DNA of 64,000 nucleotides from Galeopsis tetrahit (GCA_963675135.1 OY776125.1:40826513-40890512); one strand, 5' to 3'. Counted from the first letter of the stretch, positions 11,325 through 23,461 are shown. The notes: generated by a model from the sequence alone, not told the origin. A program made the numbers and translations.

Positions 11325-11486
11325 GATGATATCACAATTGTTCCTAAGATATAAACCTAAGAGTTCATATCTCAACATGAAATCTATCACTTCTTATGTG
11401 TTCACCTTTTATGGTTTTTGTATTAATTGGAAGTATCAGTTGAAACATGTTATGACTTTATCTAAGGCTAAATCTGAGTATGTTGC
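11325..11486 (+). pseudogene. copia RNase H relic, left part
   Basis: The + strand encodes a segment resembling the RNase H domain of copia pol (SYVFTFYGFCINWK followed by a TLSKAKSEYVA block, the counterpart of the usual ALSTTEAEY). It stops at the insertion point of element C and resumes at 23462 after the 5-bp duplication GTTGC. The reading frame upstream is decayed. Confidence 0.65.
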
Positions 11487-13150
11487 TGTTGGTCCTGAAA
11501 GGAGTATATAACAAGTGTATGGGGGGGGGGAGTACACTTGTATGCAATTCTTTTGCTAATTTGATCAAACCAGAGTTCAGCAAGGTTGTCTTGGACAACT
11601 CTGCTGAAGAAGATTAACTCTTCTAAGATAATCAGACTACTAAGTACTATTGAGTACTTAGTTGAATAACTATCTAGGGGAGTTATATATGCGGAATGGT
11701 GGTTGGCCCTTTAAGTTTAGACTCCTTTAATTTCTGAAATCACTTTCCCAATCCAAAACAGTCACGTTAAACTTCAGGGAAGTTGTCCAAAACAGTTTTG
11801 CACAGTCTTTGAATATGTATCTTGAAAGATCAGTTTTGTGTGCAGTGTTGAGTGAATGTAAGTACTTGTAAAGTAAATCAACACAAGAGTTTATAGTGGT
11901 TCAGAGACTCAAGCTCCTACATCCACTTTCCCTGATTTAACAGGATAATTCCTTCACTCTTGGAATTAACTTGTTTTATAGTGCCAAGGTGCACTTGATC
12001 AAGAACACCACTCCTTGGTGAATTGATCCCTAGGATGTCTAGAGTCCTAGTACCCTCTTCTCAACTCAGAACTGAACTGTTCTTCTCTCAACAGTCAGCT
12101 CCTACCACTTCTACTACTACAACCTTCTCACTTTCTCACTTGAAAAGGTTAAGAGTTGAAGTAAGGTTCCAACTAATGAGATATCCTCTACTATGAAGAT
12201 CAAGGTTTAAGGATAGGATATCTCTCTAAGCTTGTGTATGAATATACAATTGAGTTCAGCTTAGAAGAAGTGTATAAAGACTAAGATAGTCTCTTTGAAA
12301 GCTTGAGAGCACTTGTCAACTTGTAGGATAGTTGGATATTCTTGTCAAGGTTGAGGTGCTTTTGGATTGTATTGAGGTGCTTTCAAATGGTCTTCACACT
12401 TCTGTATTTATAGACAAAATGGAGGATTTGCCCGTTGGAGAGGCAGCCCCAAATTGCTATAAATGTCTTCCTTGAGTTCTTCAAACTGGAAGACAGATTC
12501 TTGATAGTGACATGTCCTCATTTGGGTAATAAACGGCTTGTAAGACTTTGTCTTCATTCTGCAGCACTTTTCCCAATGTTTGACTTCTTTTTAGGACTTG
12601 GACATGGCTTCTGAAGGTTGTTCCAATGATAGGACAACATTCCTTATCAACTGGACAACTCTCCTTATCACTATCAGCAGATTTGCTTATCAGCAAGGTT
12701 GGCTTGCTCTTCTTCAGATGACTTGGCTCATTCCCTTTATTTCTCTTAAAGATGGTCTTAGCTTGTTTCTTTGAAGACCTTTAGGGAGTGATTGTCTCAA
12801 ACTTCTTCAGCATAGTTGACCTCAGGCTTTCAGAACACTTGATCTTGATTAATTTAGCTGAGACACCTCCTCTGGACAACTCTCCTGATCAGCATGATTT
12901 GTCTTCAAGAGACTTAGTGTTGTATCCAGAGTTTGAGCCTTGAGGGGACTTGTTCTTTATGTACTTCAAAGCATGTGTTCCCCCTCAAACTGTGCATCTA
13001 ATCATCTAAGAGCTTCCTAACATATTAGCTCCTCATCTAGCCTTAATACTGTATGTTCCACCATCTCTAGAACATATTCATTTATAAATTAGGCATGTCT
13101 CAGGGGGTTTTTGGTATTCAATCAAAACATAGCTCATTTTATTCCCAACA
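11487..13150 (-). repeat. element C, 3' LTR (left)
   Basis: 1,664 bp. In + sense it starts TGTTGGTCCTG and ends CCCAACA, next to the purine tract. It pairs with 21793-23461; by eye about seven substitutions plus a difference in G-run length separate them. It contains a 71-codon ORF (12481-12696), the conserved GGTTCAGAGACTCAAGCTCC block (about 11898) and an inverted repeat around a G-run (11511-11541). Confidence 0.93.
12481..12696 (-). CDS. small ORF in the U3 of SIRE LTRs (copy in element C left LTR)
   Basis: 71 codons in sense orientation upstream of the LTR TATA box. The same ORF is open in all four B/C LTRs (22792-23007, 36568-36783, 50440-50655), with several amino-acid differences between B and C but no stop. 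No known domain. As it lies before the presumed transcription start, expression would need an upstream promoter or readthrough from the 3' LTR. Coding status is uncertain. Confidence 0.25.
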   Translation of the reverse strand: MLISKSADSDKESCPVDKECCPIIGTTFRSHVQVLKRSQTLGKVLQNEDKVLQAVYYPNEDMSLSRICLPV

Positions 13151-13164
13151 ATTTCCCCCTTTTT
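13151..13164 (-). other. polypurine tract of element C
   Basis: On the minus strand AAAAAGGGGGAAAT directly precedes the TGTTGGG LTR start. It is identical to the tracts of A and B. Confidence 0.85.
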
Positions 13165-13658
13165 GATGATGCCAAAACCTACATTATTTAAGCAAAAGTG
13201 ACTTGTCTACACCTATTACATATATCTTCAGAAGACATGACTAAGGTCAATGTTCCTGAAAAGACAATGTGTTAGTGTATTCACTGTTTTTTGTTGCAAG
13301 TAGGTTTCAAGGATAGGCATAGAGAGATTTTTGTATAAATGTATCTTGATTCAAAAGTAGTTCAACTATCATTCATATAAGAGATCATTACAAGCATGTT
13401 GATAGTTGAATTTAACATATCAGAGCATGAATCATCAACACTAAATACAACAGAGCATTATATTCTAACAATACTAAGCATATCAGAGCATAAACTTGTA
13501 TCAGAGCACCAATCTTGTATCAGAACAAATATTATCACTTCAAGGCATATACAAGATCAGATCAATCCATTTCAAGTCAGAGCACCAGATCACATCAGCA
13601 TACTTGACCAATTTTCAGCATAGTTGATTAAACAGTGAGATCAGAAGACTTAGCCATT

Positions 13659-15278
13659 TCAAAGATCATCCTCAGGAGGTGGCAGCATTCCATACTGTGC
13701 CCACACTCTTCTTTTTAATGCCATGGCTTCTTGGTTGGTTCCCTTAGGTCCAAGAACCATCTTGTTCAGCTTAAGGATCTCAGTGAATTCTCTCAGAATT
13801 CTTGCTTGGTCAATCTATCCTTCAAGCTTTGGAGGCATGTATATGATTGGCTTGGGAGCTGTGAGTTCAATTCTTGCAATATCAGCAAGGTACTGAGTTT
13901 GGTTGGAAGGGGTAATATGGGTTTCAGGGGAGTTGGGCTCAAGGTACTGAGTTTCAGGGAGGTTGGCCTCTATAGGTTGACCTTCAGGGACTTTGGATTC
14001 TGGAGTTCCAGAACCAGATGAATTAGTCCTTGACATTGATTTGGTCCTGCTTTCAGCTCTGCTCTCCCTTAGAGCCAATTGAAGAGACCTTTCTTCTTGC
14101 AGCTCCAACACCTTCTCAGTAGGTTTGGCCCTTCTCTTGCTGGCCCTACTGCTTCCACTTCCTTCTTTTTCAGGGACAACTTCCCTGATTCTCTTATCAC
14201 CCCTAGACTTTTGTCTAGTCTCATTGTACTTTTGCCTTAGTTCTTCTGAATGATCAGAGGGCACTTGTACACCTTCTCTAGCAACTTCTTCAATCTCAGT
14301 TGAAGCATCAGAATTCTCTTCTGAAATTATCTGAGACATTTTCCTTGTCTTTACAGCCCTGGCCTTTGTTCTCTTTTTCAACTTGGGCTTTTCTTCAACC
14401 TGTTCTTCAGCAGGTTTGGCCATAAGCATCCTTCTCTGTTCAGTTTTCTTGCTAAGCTTCCTGAACAGGATCTTTTGGGCTGGGAGGGGCTTTGCAAAGG
14501 TCTGCATCTGGGAGTAGTGGGAAAACCTCTCAATCAACAAGCTTGCCCTGGTGCAATACTTGATTTTCCCTTCTAGCACCACCTTATTGTGGTTTTTCAC
14601 TTTGAATTTTGCCTTTTCCTTCATCATTTCAGACATGATGAAGGTCCTCCAATCAAATTTAATGCCCTTATCACTGGCATCAATAATGGCAGCCATGATC
14701 CTGATTCTTGGATGGCTGACTTGCTCCAAGCTTCCAGTGTTGCTTAAGAGGCTCTTAGCAACTACCTCAAAGAGGTTAAGAAATTCTGGCTTGAGAGTCT
14801 TCTTGTTCTGTGTTGAAGACATGGGGCCTGGAACCAATAGCCATTCTTGGGCTATCTCATCTTCATGGCCAGTACCATAAACCTCTGGATTCCTTCCCTC
14901 ATAAGGCAATCCAAAAGCTCCTTCCAGATCTTCTGAGGAGAATTTTACTCTGTGGAATCTCTCCTCTTCTTCTCCTTCTGCAGTGTAAGATAATCTGGTT
15001 GATACTTCACCATCTTCAGGTTTGCCTCTCCACTTGAGGAAGGCAAAGAATTCTGCCATGTAGCTCTCCAAGCAAGAGCTTGGTTTCTCTTCCATGAACT
15101 TTTGAAGTCCAGCTCTCCTCAACCATCTCAAGGTTGGTGTGATTTCAGGATCCTCACTCTCAAAGGAGACTATTGGCTCAAAATGAAGATTGTTTTTATT
15201 GCTTAGGTAGCCAAAATCAAGGTCTAGAGCCTTGTTAGAGAAATCAACAAGCATCTCTGGTCTAACTTTGGGGGCCAT
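13659..15278 (-). pseudogene. element C third ORF, internally deleted and with a nonsense codon
   Basis: The start is at MAPKVRPEML (15276-15278), the same start as in element B. 487 codons remain open: the conserved N-terminal region (about residues 1-290), a Lys/Glu-rich linker, then a jump at PSNQ to the C-terminal ADIARIELTAPKPIIYMPPK block. Compared with B about 3.1 kb (roughly 1,040 codons) is missing while the frame is kept. A TAG at 13815-13817 replaces a Trp codon of B; the same frame continues to a TGA at 13659-13661. The function is unknown in this family. No signal peptide or membrane segment is visible, so an envelope role is not supported by sequence. Confidence 0.85.
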
Positions 15279-15981
15279 TGGAAGTTACAGAGAAAAGTTT
15301 GATGAAGAATGAGAGAGTTTGAGGAATTTTAGTGCTAGGGTTTCGAATACTTGGGAAAGAAGTGTTTGAGAGGGATCTTAAGGCTTGTGAATATTCTAAA
15401 AAGAATGTTTGTCAATGAGTTGGTAAGGTCTTGATGCAATTCAAAGGTGAGCAAAAATGGAAATCAAAGATGGACGGCTAGGATTTATTTCAGGGGAGTT
15501 GTCCATTTTTGATCCAATGGTCAAAAACCAATGTAACAGTGAAGGAACTGTTTTATTCAAAACGTGGGTGGTTTTTAATGTTTGTTTAAGGCTGGGGGTT
15601 TTTCGAGATAGATCATGTCCCAAAAAGTTTAATGCAAACAAGAGTTAAATCTTAGCATTTAATGCATGGAAAGTGACCTTTTGGGTGGGAGACAAATTAA
15701 ATCCCAGAAAGGTGAAAACTGTATTTCAATGGGACAGATTTCGAAATAGGCATTGATCACCAAAAATAGGTGCTTATCATACCAAGATTTGGTTTGATAG
15801 CCAAGACAACTTATCTGACCCTACATGGACAAGTGTCCTGAAAAGCTGTGGACAAGTGTCCTGAATTTCAAGGGACAAGTGTCCTGAAGAGGTAAGATCA
15901 TGTTTCTGAATTTCAGTAGACTTGACCAAGTCTACTGAAGTTTGAGTTTATTTCCCCCTTAATCAATGAACTTCTTTGGAC
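15279..15981 (-). other. element C pol-ORF3 spacer
   Basis: About 700 bp without ORF, homologous to 43768-44466 of element B. It contains several copies of a GGACAAGTGTCCTGAA-like motif (15829-15885). It may hold the leader of the third ORF. Confidence 0.6.
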
Positions 15982-18900
15982 TTATTTGTCCAACTTCCCT
16001 GGATCAAGTAATCCCAACTCTGCTGATAGCTCCAGAAATCTTGCCTCTGCAAGTGGCTTGGTTAGAATATCAGCTTTTTGATGATCAGTGTGGATCTTTA
16101 CCAACTTGATGTCCTTCTTCTCCACATGGTCTCTAATGAAGTGGTGCTTGATGTCCACATGCTTGCATCTTGTGTGTAAGACAGGATTTTGTGATATAGC
16201 AATGGCACTATTGTTATCACAAAATATTGGCACTTCAGTAGAGTTGACTTTGTAGTCTCTCAGTTGTTGTCTCAACCATAGGATCTGAGCACAACAACTT
16301 CCAGCAGCAACATATTCAGCTTCAGTGGTGGACGTAGCCACTGTGTTCTGCTTCTTGGAGAACCATGAAATAAGCTTGTTGCCCAAGAATTGACAAGTCC
16401 CTGAAGTGGACTTTCTGTCAATTCTACAACCTCCATAGTCAGCATCTGAGTAGCCAGTTAACTCAATGTTGTCATCAGCAGGGTACCAAAGGCCTAGATT
16501 TTCAGTGCCTTTGAGATACCTCAAAATCCTCTTTGCAGCCTCAAAATGGCTTTTCTTAGGATTTTCTTGGAACCTTGCACAAACACCTACTGCAAAGGTG
16601 ATGTCAGGTCTGCTGGCAGTGAGATAGAGGAGTGAACCAATGATTCCTCTATATTCAGTGGAGTTGGTAGGAATACCACTCTCATCAGGATCCATCTTCC
16701 AATTTGTGTTCATTGGGATCCTCACTGGCTTGCTAGTTGTACACCCAAACTTCTTGATCATTTCTCTGGTGTACTTAGCTTGGTTGATGAAGATTCCTTC
16801 TTTTGATTGCTTGACTTGAAGACCCAAAAAGAAGTTCATCAACCCCATCATGGACATCTCAAACTTGCTTTGCATTAGCTTTGAGAACTTTTCACACAGC
16901 TTCTCATTGGGGGATCCAAAAATTATGTCATCTACATAAATTTGGACAAGCAAGATGTCCTCTCCTTCAGAGATTCTGAAGAGAGTTCTGTCCACAGTTC
17001 CCTTGGTAAATCCATGATCCAAGAGGAATCGTGACAGTGTATCATACCAAGCCCTAGGGGCTTGCTTGAGTCCATTTAGAGCCTTTTTGAGTCTGTAAAC
17101 TTGGTCTCCAATTTCAAAACCTGGTGGTTGCTCCACATAGACTTCTTCCTTTAAGACTCCATTCAGAAAGGCACTCTTGACATCCATTTGGTACACTTTG
17201 AACCTCTTGTGGGCTGCATAGGCTAAGAAAAGCCTTATTGCTTCTAGCCTTGCCACAGGTGCAAATGTCTCATCATAGTCAATGCCTTCATGTTGGCAAT
17301 AACCTTTTGCCACAAGTCTTGCTTTGTTTCTGACAATCACATCATTTTCATTTTTCTTGTTCTTGAACACCCACTTTGTTCCAATAACATCTTGATGTGA
17401 AGGCCTATCCACCAGCTCCCATACTTCATTTCTGGTGAATTGGTTGAGTTCTTCCTGCATTGCTGTGATCCAGTTGGCATCCTGAAGTGCTTCATCAATG
17501 TCTTTTGGTTCCTGCTCTGACAAGAAACAACAGAACATAGCACTTTCACCATGAAACTTTCTGGTTCTGACTCCTATACTTGGATCACCAAGTATCAGAT
17601 CAGTAGGATGGTCAGACAACCAAGTCCTTCTTTTTCTGATCTCTTCAGTAGAGTTGTCATCTACTGAAGGTGTGTCATTTTGATCATAGAATTCAGGATA
17701 ATTTAATGCAGGATCTAATTCAGGATCATAATCAGGGGTGTTGTCCTCAATGTCAGGGACATTGGCATTTTCAACATTTTGAGTTCCCCCTTGATTATTT
17801 GACCCATTAACTACCTCAGCAGGAACTGCTTCTTCATTGGTAGTTGTTACCTGGATGTGAACTGGGATTGGCTCATTCAGTTCATTATTTCCATCAGTGG
17901 GATTTGTCTCAGGAAGGTTGCCTTCAGGATTGTTGTCCAAAGTGGGTTTTTCAGACAGATTGGCTTGGACAACATCTGTGAATTCAGTGTCTTTGTCTTT
18001 TAGGCTTAATCTGGTTGTCCTCTGTGTGATTTCCTCAGGTTCTAAATGATCATTCCTGATCTCAAAGATAGACTCATCAAACACAACATGAGGTGTTTCT
18101 TCCACTATAAGGGTTTTCTTGTTGTAGACTCTGAAAGCTCTACTGATTTGAGAGTATCCAAGAAATACTCCCTCATCAGCTTTGCTGTCAAAGGCTTTCA
18201 ACTGTTCTTTCCCATTATTGTGAATGAAACATTTGCAACCAAATATATGAAAGTATGACACTTTAGGCATTCTTCCTTTCCAGAGTTCATAGGGGGTTTT
18301 GCCTTGCCCCTTAGTGATCAAACATCTATTTTGAGTATGGCATGCAATATTTATAGCTTCAGCCCAAAACCTCTTAGGTAAATTTGAATCAGCAATTAAA
18401 GTTCTAGCAGCTTCTTTCAGGGTTCTATTCCTTCTTTCTGCAACTCCATTTTGCTGAGGTGTTCTAGCTGCTGAGGTTTCATGAGCTATCCCATTAGATG
18501 AGCAATATTCATTGATGTAAGAATTAATGAACTCAGTGCCTTTATCAGATCTTATCTTGATAATGCTAAGGCTTTTCTCATTTGACAATCTCTTAAGAAG
18601 TTCAGGTAGTTTGACTTGTGTTTCCTTCTTATTAAGGAGAAATACTACCCAAGTGAACCTTGAGAAGTCATCTACTACCACCAATGTGTATTTTCTACCA
18701 TTTATGCTTGAAGGGGTAATTGGTCCAAACAGATCCATATGTAGAAGTTCAAGTACCCTTTCAGTAGAAATGACTGGTTTTCCCTTAAATGAGGCTTTGA
18801 TCTGTTTTCCTTCTTGACATGGTTTACACACATGTTCTTTAATGAAAACCTCATTAGGTAGTCCTTTAACTAATGTATTTCTAGCAAGTTTGTTCATTGA

Positions 18901-19250
18901 TTTGAAGTTCAGATGGTTTAGCCTCTTATGCCATAACCAGCTTTGTTCACTAGTAGACTTAGCAATGAAACATGCAGCATCAGTAGACTTGTCCCAGTCT
19001 GCAAAATACACATTTCCTTTCCTAGTTCCAGTCAGTAGAACTTGTTGAGTTTTATCTTTGATTAAACATTTTCCACTTGAGAACTCAACATTGAAGTTTT
19101 TATCACAGAATTGACTGATACTTAGGAGATTATACTTGAGACCAGCCACATAAGATACATTGGTTACTTTGATGTTACCAATTATCAAAGTACCATAACC
19201 TTTTGTTGTTGCTTGTGAGCTGTCTCCAAAAGTGACATTTGGGCCTTCAA
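15982..19250 (-). pseudogene. element C pol: integrase, reverse transcriptase, RNase H (protease lost)
   Basis: 1,068 codons are open from the first ATG (19188) and the frame continues up to the deletion junction near 19250. Visible are the integrase HHCC finger (HKRLNHLNF...CKPCQ), the D-D35-E core, the RT with VYQMDVKSAFLNG and YVDD, and RNase H with SDADYGG and CDNNSAIA. It ends ELGLLDPGKLDK like element B. About 188 bp covering the gag end and the protease D-S-G are missing compared with B, which also breaks the join to gag. The usually invariant ALYGLKQAPRAWY reads ALNGLKQ here. It is a defective polyprotein that would need protease in trans. Confidence 0.92.
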
Positions 19251-21652
19251 ACTTGCCTAATTACCCTGATAGATTCAAGGTGGCTAAGTTGTCTTCCTTT
19301 AGCATCTATATACACTGTCTTTCCCTTAAATGCCTTTGGGAAAGTGTGTGTGAATGTGTTAACTCTATAAATTTCAGGGGAGTTGTCCACTCTCCTGAAC
19401 TTATGAGTTCTTTGTGCTTCTTGGGGGAATCTGTGAGGGAAGGTTTTCTTTTGGCCATTACCCTTTGGCATGAAGGGTTTTGGTTGTCTCATTTTATTCT
19501 GCCTTTGAGGGTAGTTGTCCTTAGGTCTATTCAGCTGAAGCTTTCTCAGATGAGTTGGCCTAGGCTGATTATACCTTGGATAACTCCTCTGAACATTGTT
19601 CAGGAGAGTTGCCCGTCCATTGGGTCTACTCTGCTGACCAATATTCCTCTTGTGTTCAGGAGCTTTGACCTTTTCCAAAGGTTTGGGTCTAGTTTCCTGA
19701 AGCACTTGAGTAGGCATTTCATTCAATTTGCCCTTTCCTTTGTTCAGTGGCTGAATTATTTCATTTTCAGCTTGTTGTGCCACTGATTTAACAAAGACTT
19801 TCTTAGTGTTACTTGTAGAAGCAACACTAAGACAAGGTGAAGATTCAAATGGATCAAAACCTAATCCACTTCTTTGAGCCATAGGTCTTTGATAACTTTG
19901 AATTTCCTCTATTGCTTTAGAGGATTTCTTCAGAGCAGACATCTTTAATTTCAGGCTCTCTTCACTTAATTTAAGAATATCATATTCATGTGAGAGGTTT
20001 TCAAATTTGGCATTCAAAATTTTTAGTTCAAAATCTTTTCTCTTCTGAGAGAGTAGTTGATCATCTATCTCCTTTTGTTGGTCAACTATCCTGAGATTTG
20101 CTTCCTTAAGCTCTCTCAAGACTTGTTGATACAACTCAGTAGATTTGACATTAACAGCTACCTCAGAGTTTTTGGCAAGTTCAATAGCCAATCTTTCATT
20201 TTCTCTCACACAATTATCATGAAATTCTTGTAATTTAGTGAAATCTTCCATTAACTTTCCTAAGGAAAGTTTCAGGTTAACCTCACTAGTGTTTTGTGAG
20301 ATGAATGATGGTGAGCTAGAAGTAGAGGATACCTCATCATCCTCAAGGGCCATGTTGCAAACATCATCATCATCCTCACTGTTGGAGAATAGTCCATCAG
20401 AAGAGTTGAAGCTCTCAGCACTATCAGATTCTTCACCAGCCATCATGGCCTTTCTATTGGTGAACTTTCTGTCTCTTTTAGCTTGTCTCTCTCTTCTTTC
20501 TTTAGAGCTCAATTCAGGGCAATCATACTGGAAATGCCCTTTCTTTTTGCAATTGTAGCACAGGTCTTCATCATCATCCTTCTTCGATTCATCTCTTCTC
20601 TTAGATGATGAAGGGTCAGCTCTACTGGATCTTCTCCTATCAGAGGACTTGTCCTCTGATCTTTTCTCTTCAGGCTTTTTGACTTCAACCTGAGCTTCAG
20701 GAGAGTTGTATCTCCTGAATTTGTTGTCCTGGTAGAATTTCTTGTATCTACCAAACCTTGAGTTCAACTTTTCAAACCTTCTAGCCATCAAGGCTAGTTC
20801 TTCCTTCATTTCAGTCTTAGAGACTGACTTTGATGATCTGGGAGTGGGTTGCATTTCTGGTTCAGCAGCTTTGGCTTTGAATGCCACTCCCTTGGTAGGA
20901 TTTGAAGGTTCCTCAATAGGCTTTCTTCTATTGAGGTCGAACTCATAAGCTTTGAGTTCAGAGAAGATTTGCTGCATGGGCATGGTGGAAAGATCTTTGG
21001 TGTTTTGCATCATTACAGCATAGACATCCCACTTTTGAGTGAGACTTCTCAAGATCTTCAACCCCACTTCTCTCTTGGTGTAGACCTTGCCCAATGAGTT
21101 GATTTCATTCATCACATCAGTGAATCTACCAGCAAACTTATCAATGGATTCCTCAGACTCCATTGCAAACTGTTCAAATTTCTGCACAGCAACTTGGAGC
21201 TTATTCTCCTTGATCTTTTCAGTACCCTCACACATTTCAGCAAGAGTATCCCAAATTTCTTTGGCTGTTGTGCAGTGGTAGACTCTTCCCATGACTGCAT
21301 CTGGAATTGTTTGATAGAGGGTGTTCATTGCTAGATAATTCAGATTATCCTTCCTCTTTTCATCAGTAGTGAAGTCATCTTCATCTTTGGGAATTAGTTC
21401 CCTTGTATCTGCTCTTTGCTCATCTGTCAATCTGGGGTTAGTTTGAGTAAACACAAAAGGTCCTCTTGTGATTACTCTAAGCATGTCAGTGTGAAGAGAT
21501 GCAAGATGAGCCCTCATTCTAATTTTCCAGAAATCATAATTGTCTATAGAGAACATGGGCAATTTATGATGTGAAATGTGATTGACTGGATTTGTGGCCA
21601 TATTGTCCAATCCTTGAACAGCAGGTGGAGGAACAGCATTGTTGTTGGCCAT
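19247..21652 (-). CDS. element C gag
   Basis: 801 codons, very similar to element B gag. The N-terminal part (residues 1-270) is the copia capsid type, with an FWKIRMRAHL stretch near residue 42 and an EIWDTLAEMCEGTEKIKENKL block. A Lys/Arg/Ser-rich linker follows, then a CCHC knuckle (CYNCKKKGHFQYDC), an acidic Ser/Asp region, a coiled coil (about residues 470-590) and a basic Pro/Arg/Gln-rich tail. It ends early, at a TGA created by the deletion that removed the protease, so its last residues differ from B. The start is supported by the PBS about 125 bp upstream and by identity with the B start. Confidence 0.9.
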   Translation of the reverse strand: MANNNAVPPPAVQGLDNMATNPVNHISHHKLPMFSIDNYDFWKIRMRAHLASLHTDMLRVITRGPFVFTQTNPRLTDEQRADTRELIPKDEDDFTTDEKRKDNLNYLAMNTLYQTIPDAVMGRVYHCTTAKEIWDTLAEMCEGTEKIKENKLQVAVQKFEQFAMESEESIDKFAGRFTDVMNEINSLGKVYTKREVGLKILRSLTQKWDVYAVMMQNTKDLSTMPMQQIFSELKAYEFDLNRRKPIEEPSNPTKGVAFKAKAAEPEMQPTPRSSKSVSKTEMKEELALMARRFEKLNSRFGRYKKFYQDNKFRRYNSPEAQVEVKKPEEKRSEDKSSDRRRSSRADPSSSKRRDESKKDDDEDLCYNCKKKGHFQYDCPELSSKERRERQAKRDRKFTNRKAMMAGEESDSAESFNSSDGLFSNSEDDDDVCNMALEDDEVSSTSSSPSFISQNTSEVNLKLSLGKLMEDFTKLQEFHDNCVRENERLAIELAKNSEVAVNVKSTELYQQVLRELKEANLRIVDQQKEIDDQLLSQKRKDFELKILNAKFENLSHEYDILKLSEESLKLKMSALKKSSKAIEEIQSYQRPMAQRSGLGFDPFESSPCLSVASTSNTKKVFVKSVAQQAENEIIQPLNKGKGKLNEMPTQVLQETRPKPLEKVKAPEHKRNIGQQSRPNGRATLLNNVQRSYPRYNQPRPTHLRKLQLNRPKDNYPQRQNKMRQPKPFMPKGNGQKKTFPHRFPQEAQRTHKFRRVDNSPEIYRVNTFTHTFPKAFKGKTVYIDAKGRQLSHLESIRVIRQV

Positions 21653-21778
21653 TTTTCAAGAATAATTAGTCAGTCAACAAGTATTAGATTTCAGATAAAG
21701 ATCAATTCAGTGACCACACAAATATGAGAGTTTTGAAAATCAAGATGGATTTTCAGAAGCAGTGGTCTTTGAACCCCT

Positions 21779-21790
21779 GCTCTGATACCA
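21779..21790 (-). other. primer-binding site of element C (tRNA-iMet)
   Basis: On the minus strand TGGTATCAGAGC, two bases inside the LTR end, a 12-base match to the initiator-Met tRNA complement. Confidence 0.92.
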
Positions 21791-21792
21791 CT

Positions 21793-23461
21793 TGTTGGTC
21801 CTGAAAGGAGTATATAACAAGTGTATGGGGGGGGGGGGGGGAATACACTTGTATGCAATTCTTTTGCTAATTTGATCAAACCAGAGTTCAGCAAGGTTGT
21901 CTTGGACAACTCTGCTGAAGAAGATTAACTCTTCTAAGATAATCAGACTACTAAGTACTATTGAGTACTTAGTTGAATAACTATCTAGGGGAGTTATATA
22001 TGCGGAATGGTGGTTGGCCCTTTAAGTTTAGACTCCTTTAATTTCTGAAATCACTTTCCCAATCCAAAACAGTCCAGTTAAACTTCAGGGAAGTTGTCCA
22101 AAACAGTTTTGCACAGTCTTTGAATATGTATCTTGAAAGATCAGTTTTGTGTGCAGTGTTGAGTGAATGTAAGTACTTGTAAAGTAAATCAACACAAGAG
22201 TTTATAGTGGTTCAGAGACTCAAGCTCCTACATCCACTTTCCCTGATTTAACAGGATAATTCCTTCACTCTTGGAATTAACTTGTTTTATAGTGCCAAGG
22301 TGCACTTGATAAAGAACACCACTCCTTGGTGAATTGATCCCTAGGATGTCTAGAGTCCTAGTACCCTCTTCTCAACTCAGAACTGAACTGTTCTTCTCTC
22401 AACAGTCAGCTCCTACCACTTCTACTACTACAACCTTCTCACTTTCTCACTTGAAAAGGTTAAGAGTTGAAGTAAGGTTCCAACTAATGAGATATCCTCT
22501 ACAATGAAGATCAAGGTTTAAGGATAGGATATCTCTCTAAGCTTGTGTATGAATATACAATTGGGTTCAGCTTAGAAGAAGTGTATAAAGACTAAGATAG
22601 TCTCTTTGAAAGCTTGAGAGCACTTGTCAACTTGTAGGATAGTTGGATATTCTTGTCAAGGTTGAGGTGCTTTTGGATTGTATTGAGGTGCTTTCAAATG
22701 GTCTTCACACTTCTGTATTTATAGACAAAATGGAGGATTTGCCCGTTGGAGAGGCAGCCCCAAATTGCTATAAATGTCTTCCTTGAGTTCTTCAAACTGG
22801 AAGACAGATTCTTGATAGTGACATGTCCTCATTTGGGTAATAAACGGCTTGTAAGACTTTGTCTTCATTCTGCAGCACTTTTCCCAATGTTTGACTTCTT
22901 GTTAGGACTTGGACATGGCTTCTGAAGGTTGTTCCAATGATAGGACAACATTCCTTATCAACTGGACAACTCTCCTTATCACTATCAGCAGATTTGCTTA
23001 TCAGCAAGGTTGGCTTGCTCTTCTTCAGATGACTTGGCTCATTCCCTTTATTTCTCTTAAAGATGGTCTTAGCTTGTTTCTTTGAAGACCTTTAGGGAGT
23101 GATTGTCTCAAACTTCTTCAGCATAGTTGACCTCAGGCTTTCAGAACACTTGATCTTGATTAATTTAGCTGAGACACCTCCTCTGGACAACTCTCCTGAT
23201 CAGCATGATTTGTCTTCAAGAGACTTAGTGTTGTATCCAGAGTTTGAGCCTTGAGGGGACTTGTTCTTTATGTACTTCAAAGCATGTGTTCCCCCTCAAA
23301 CTGTGCATCTAATCATCTAAGAGCTTCCTAACATATTAGCTCCTCATCTAGCCTTAATACTGTATGTTCCACCATCTCTAGAACATATTCATTTATAAAT
23401 TAGGCATGTCTCAGGGGGTTTTTGGTATTCAATCAAAACATAGCTCATTTTATTCCCAACA
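21793..23461 (-). repeat. element C, 5' LTR (right)
   Basis: 1,669 bp, TG...CA ends, abutting the PBS on its inner side and the GTTGC duplication on its outer side. An inverted repeat (21817-21826 and 21843-21852) encloses 15 G. The TATA-like TATAAATACAGAAG (minus) lies at about 22710-22725. A 71-codon sense ORF lies at 22792-23007. Confidence 0.93.

Larger units (their letters stand above)
11487..23461 (-). mobile_element. SIRE-type Ty1/copia retrotransposon C
   Basis: Complete insertion of 11,975 bp flanked by GTTGC (11482-11486 and 23462-23466). Order on the minus strand: LTR, PBS, gag, (protease deleted), integrase-RT-RNase H, spacer, shortened third ORF, purine tract, LTR. It is closely related to element B across gag and pol. 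It cannot be autonomous because the protease is missing. It interrupts the RNase H region of an older copia element on the opposite strand. Confidence 0.93.

Noticed and set aside
19232..19786. 184-codon ORF on the + strand
   Set aside because: It lies opposite element C gag and mirrors its coding pattern; a shadow frame with no independent features. The 145-codon frame at 39778-40215 (minus) is its counterpart opposite B gag.
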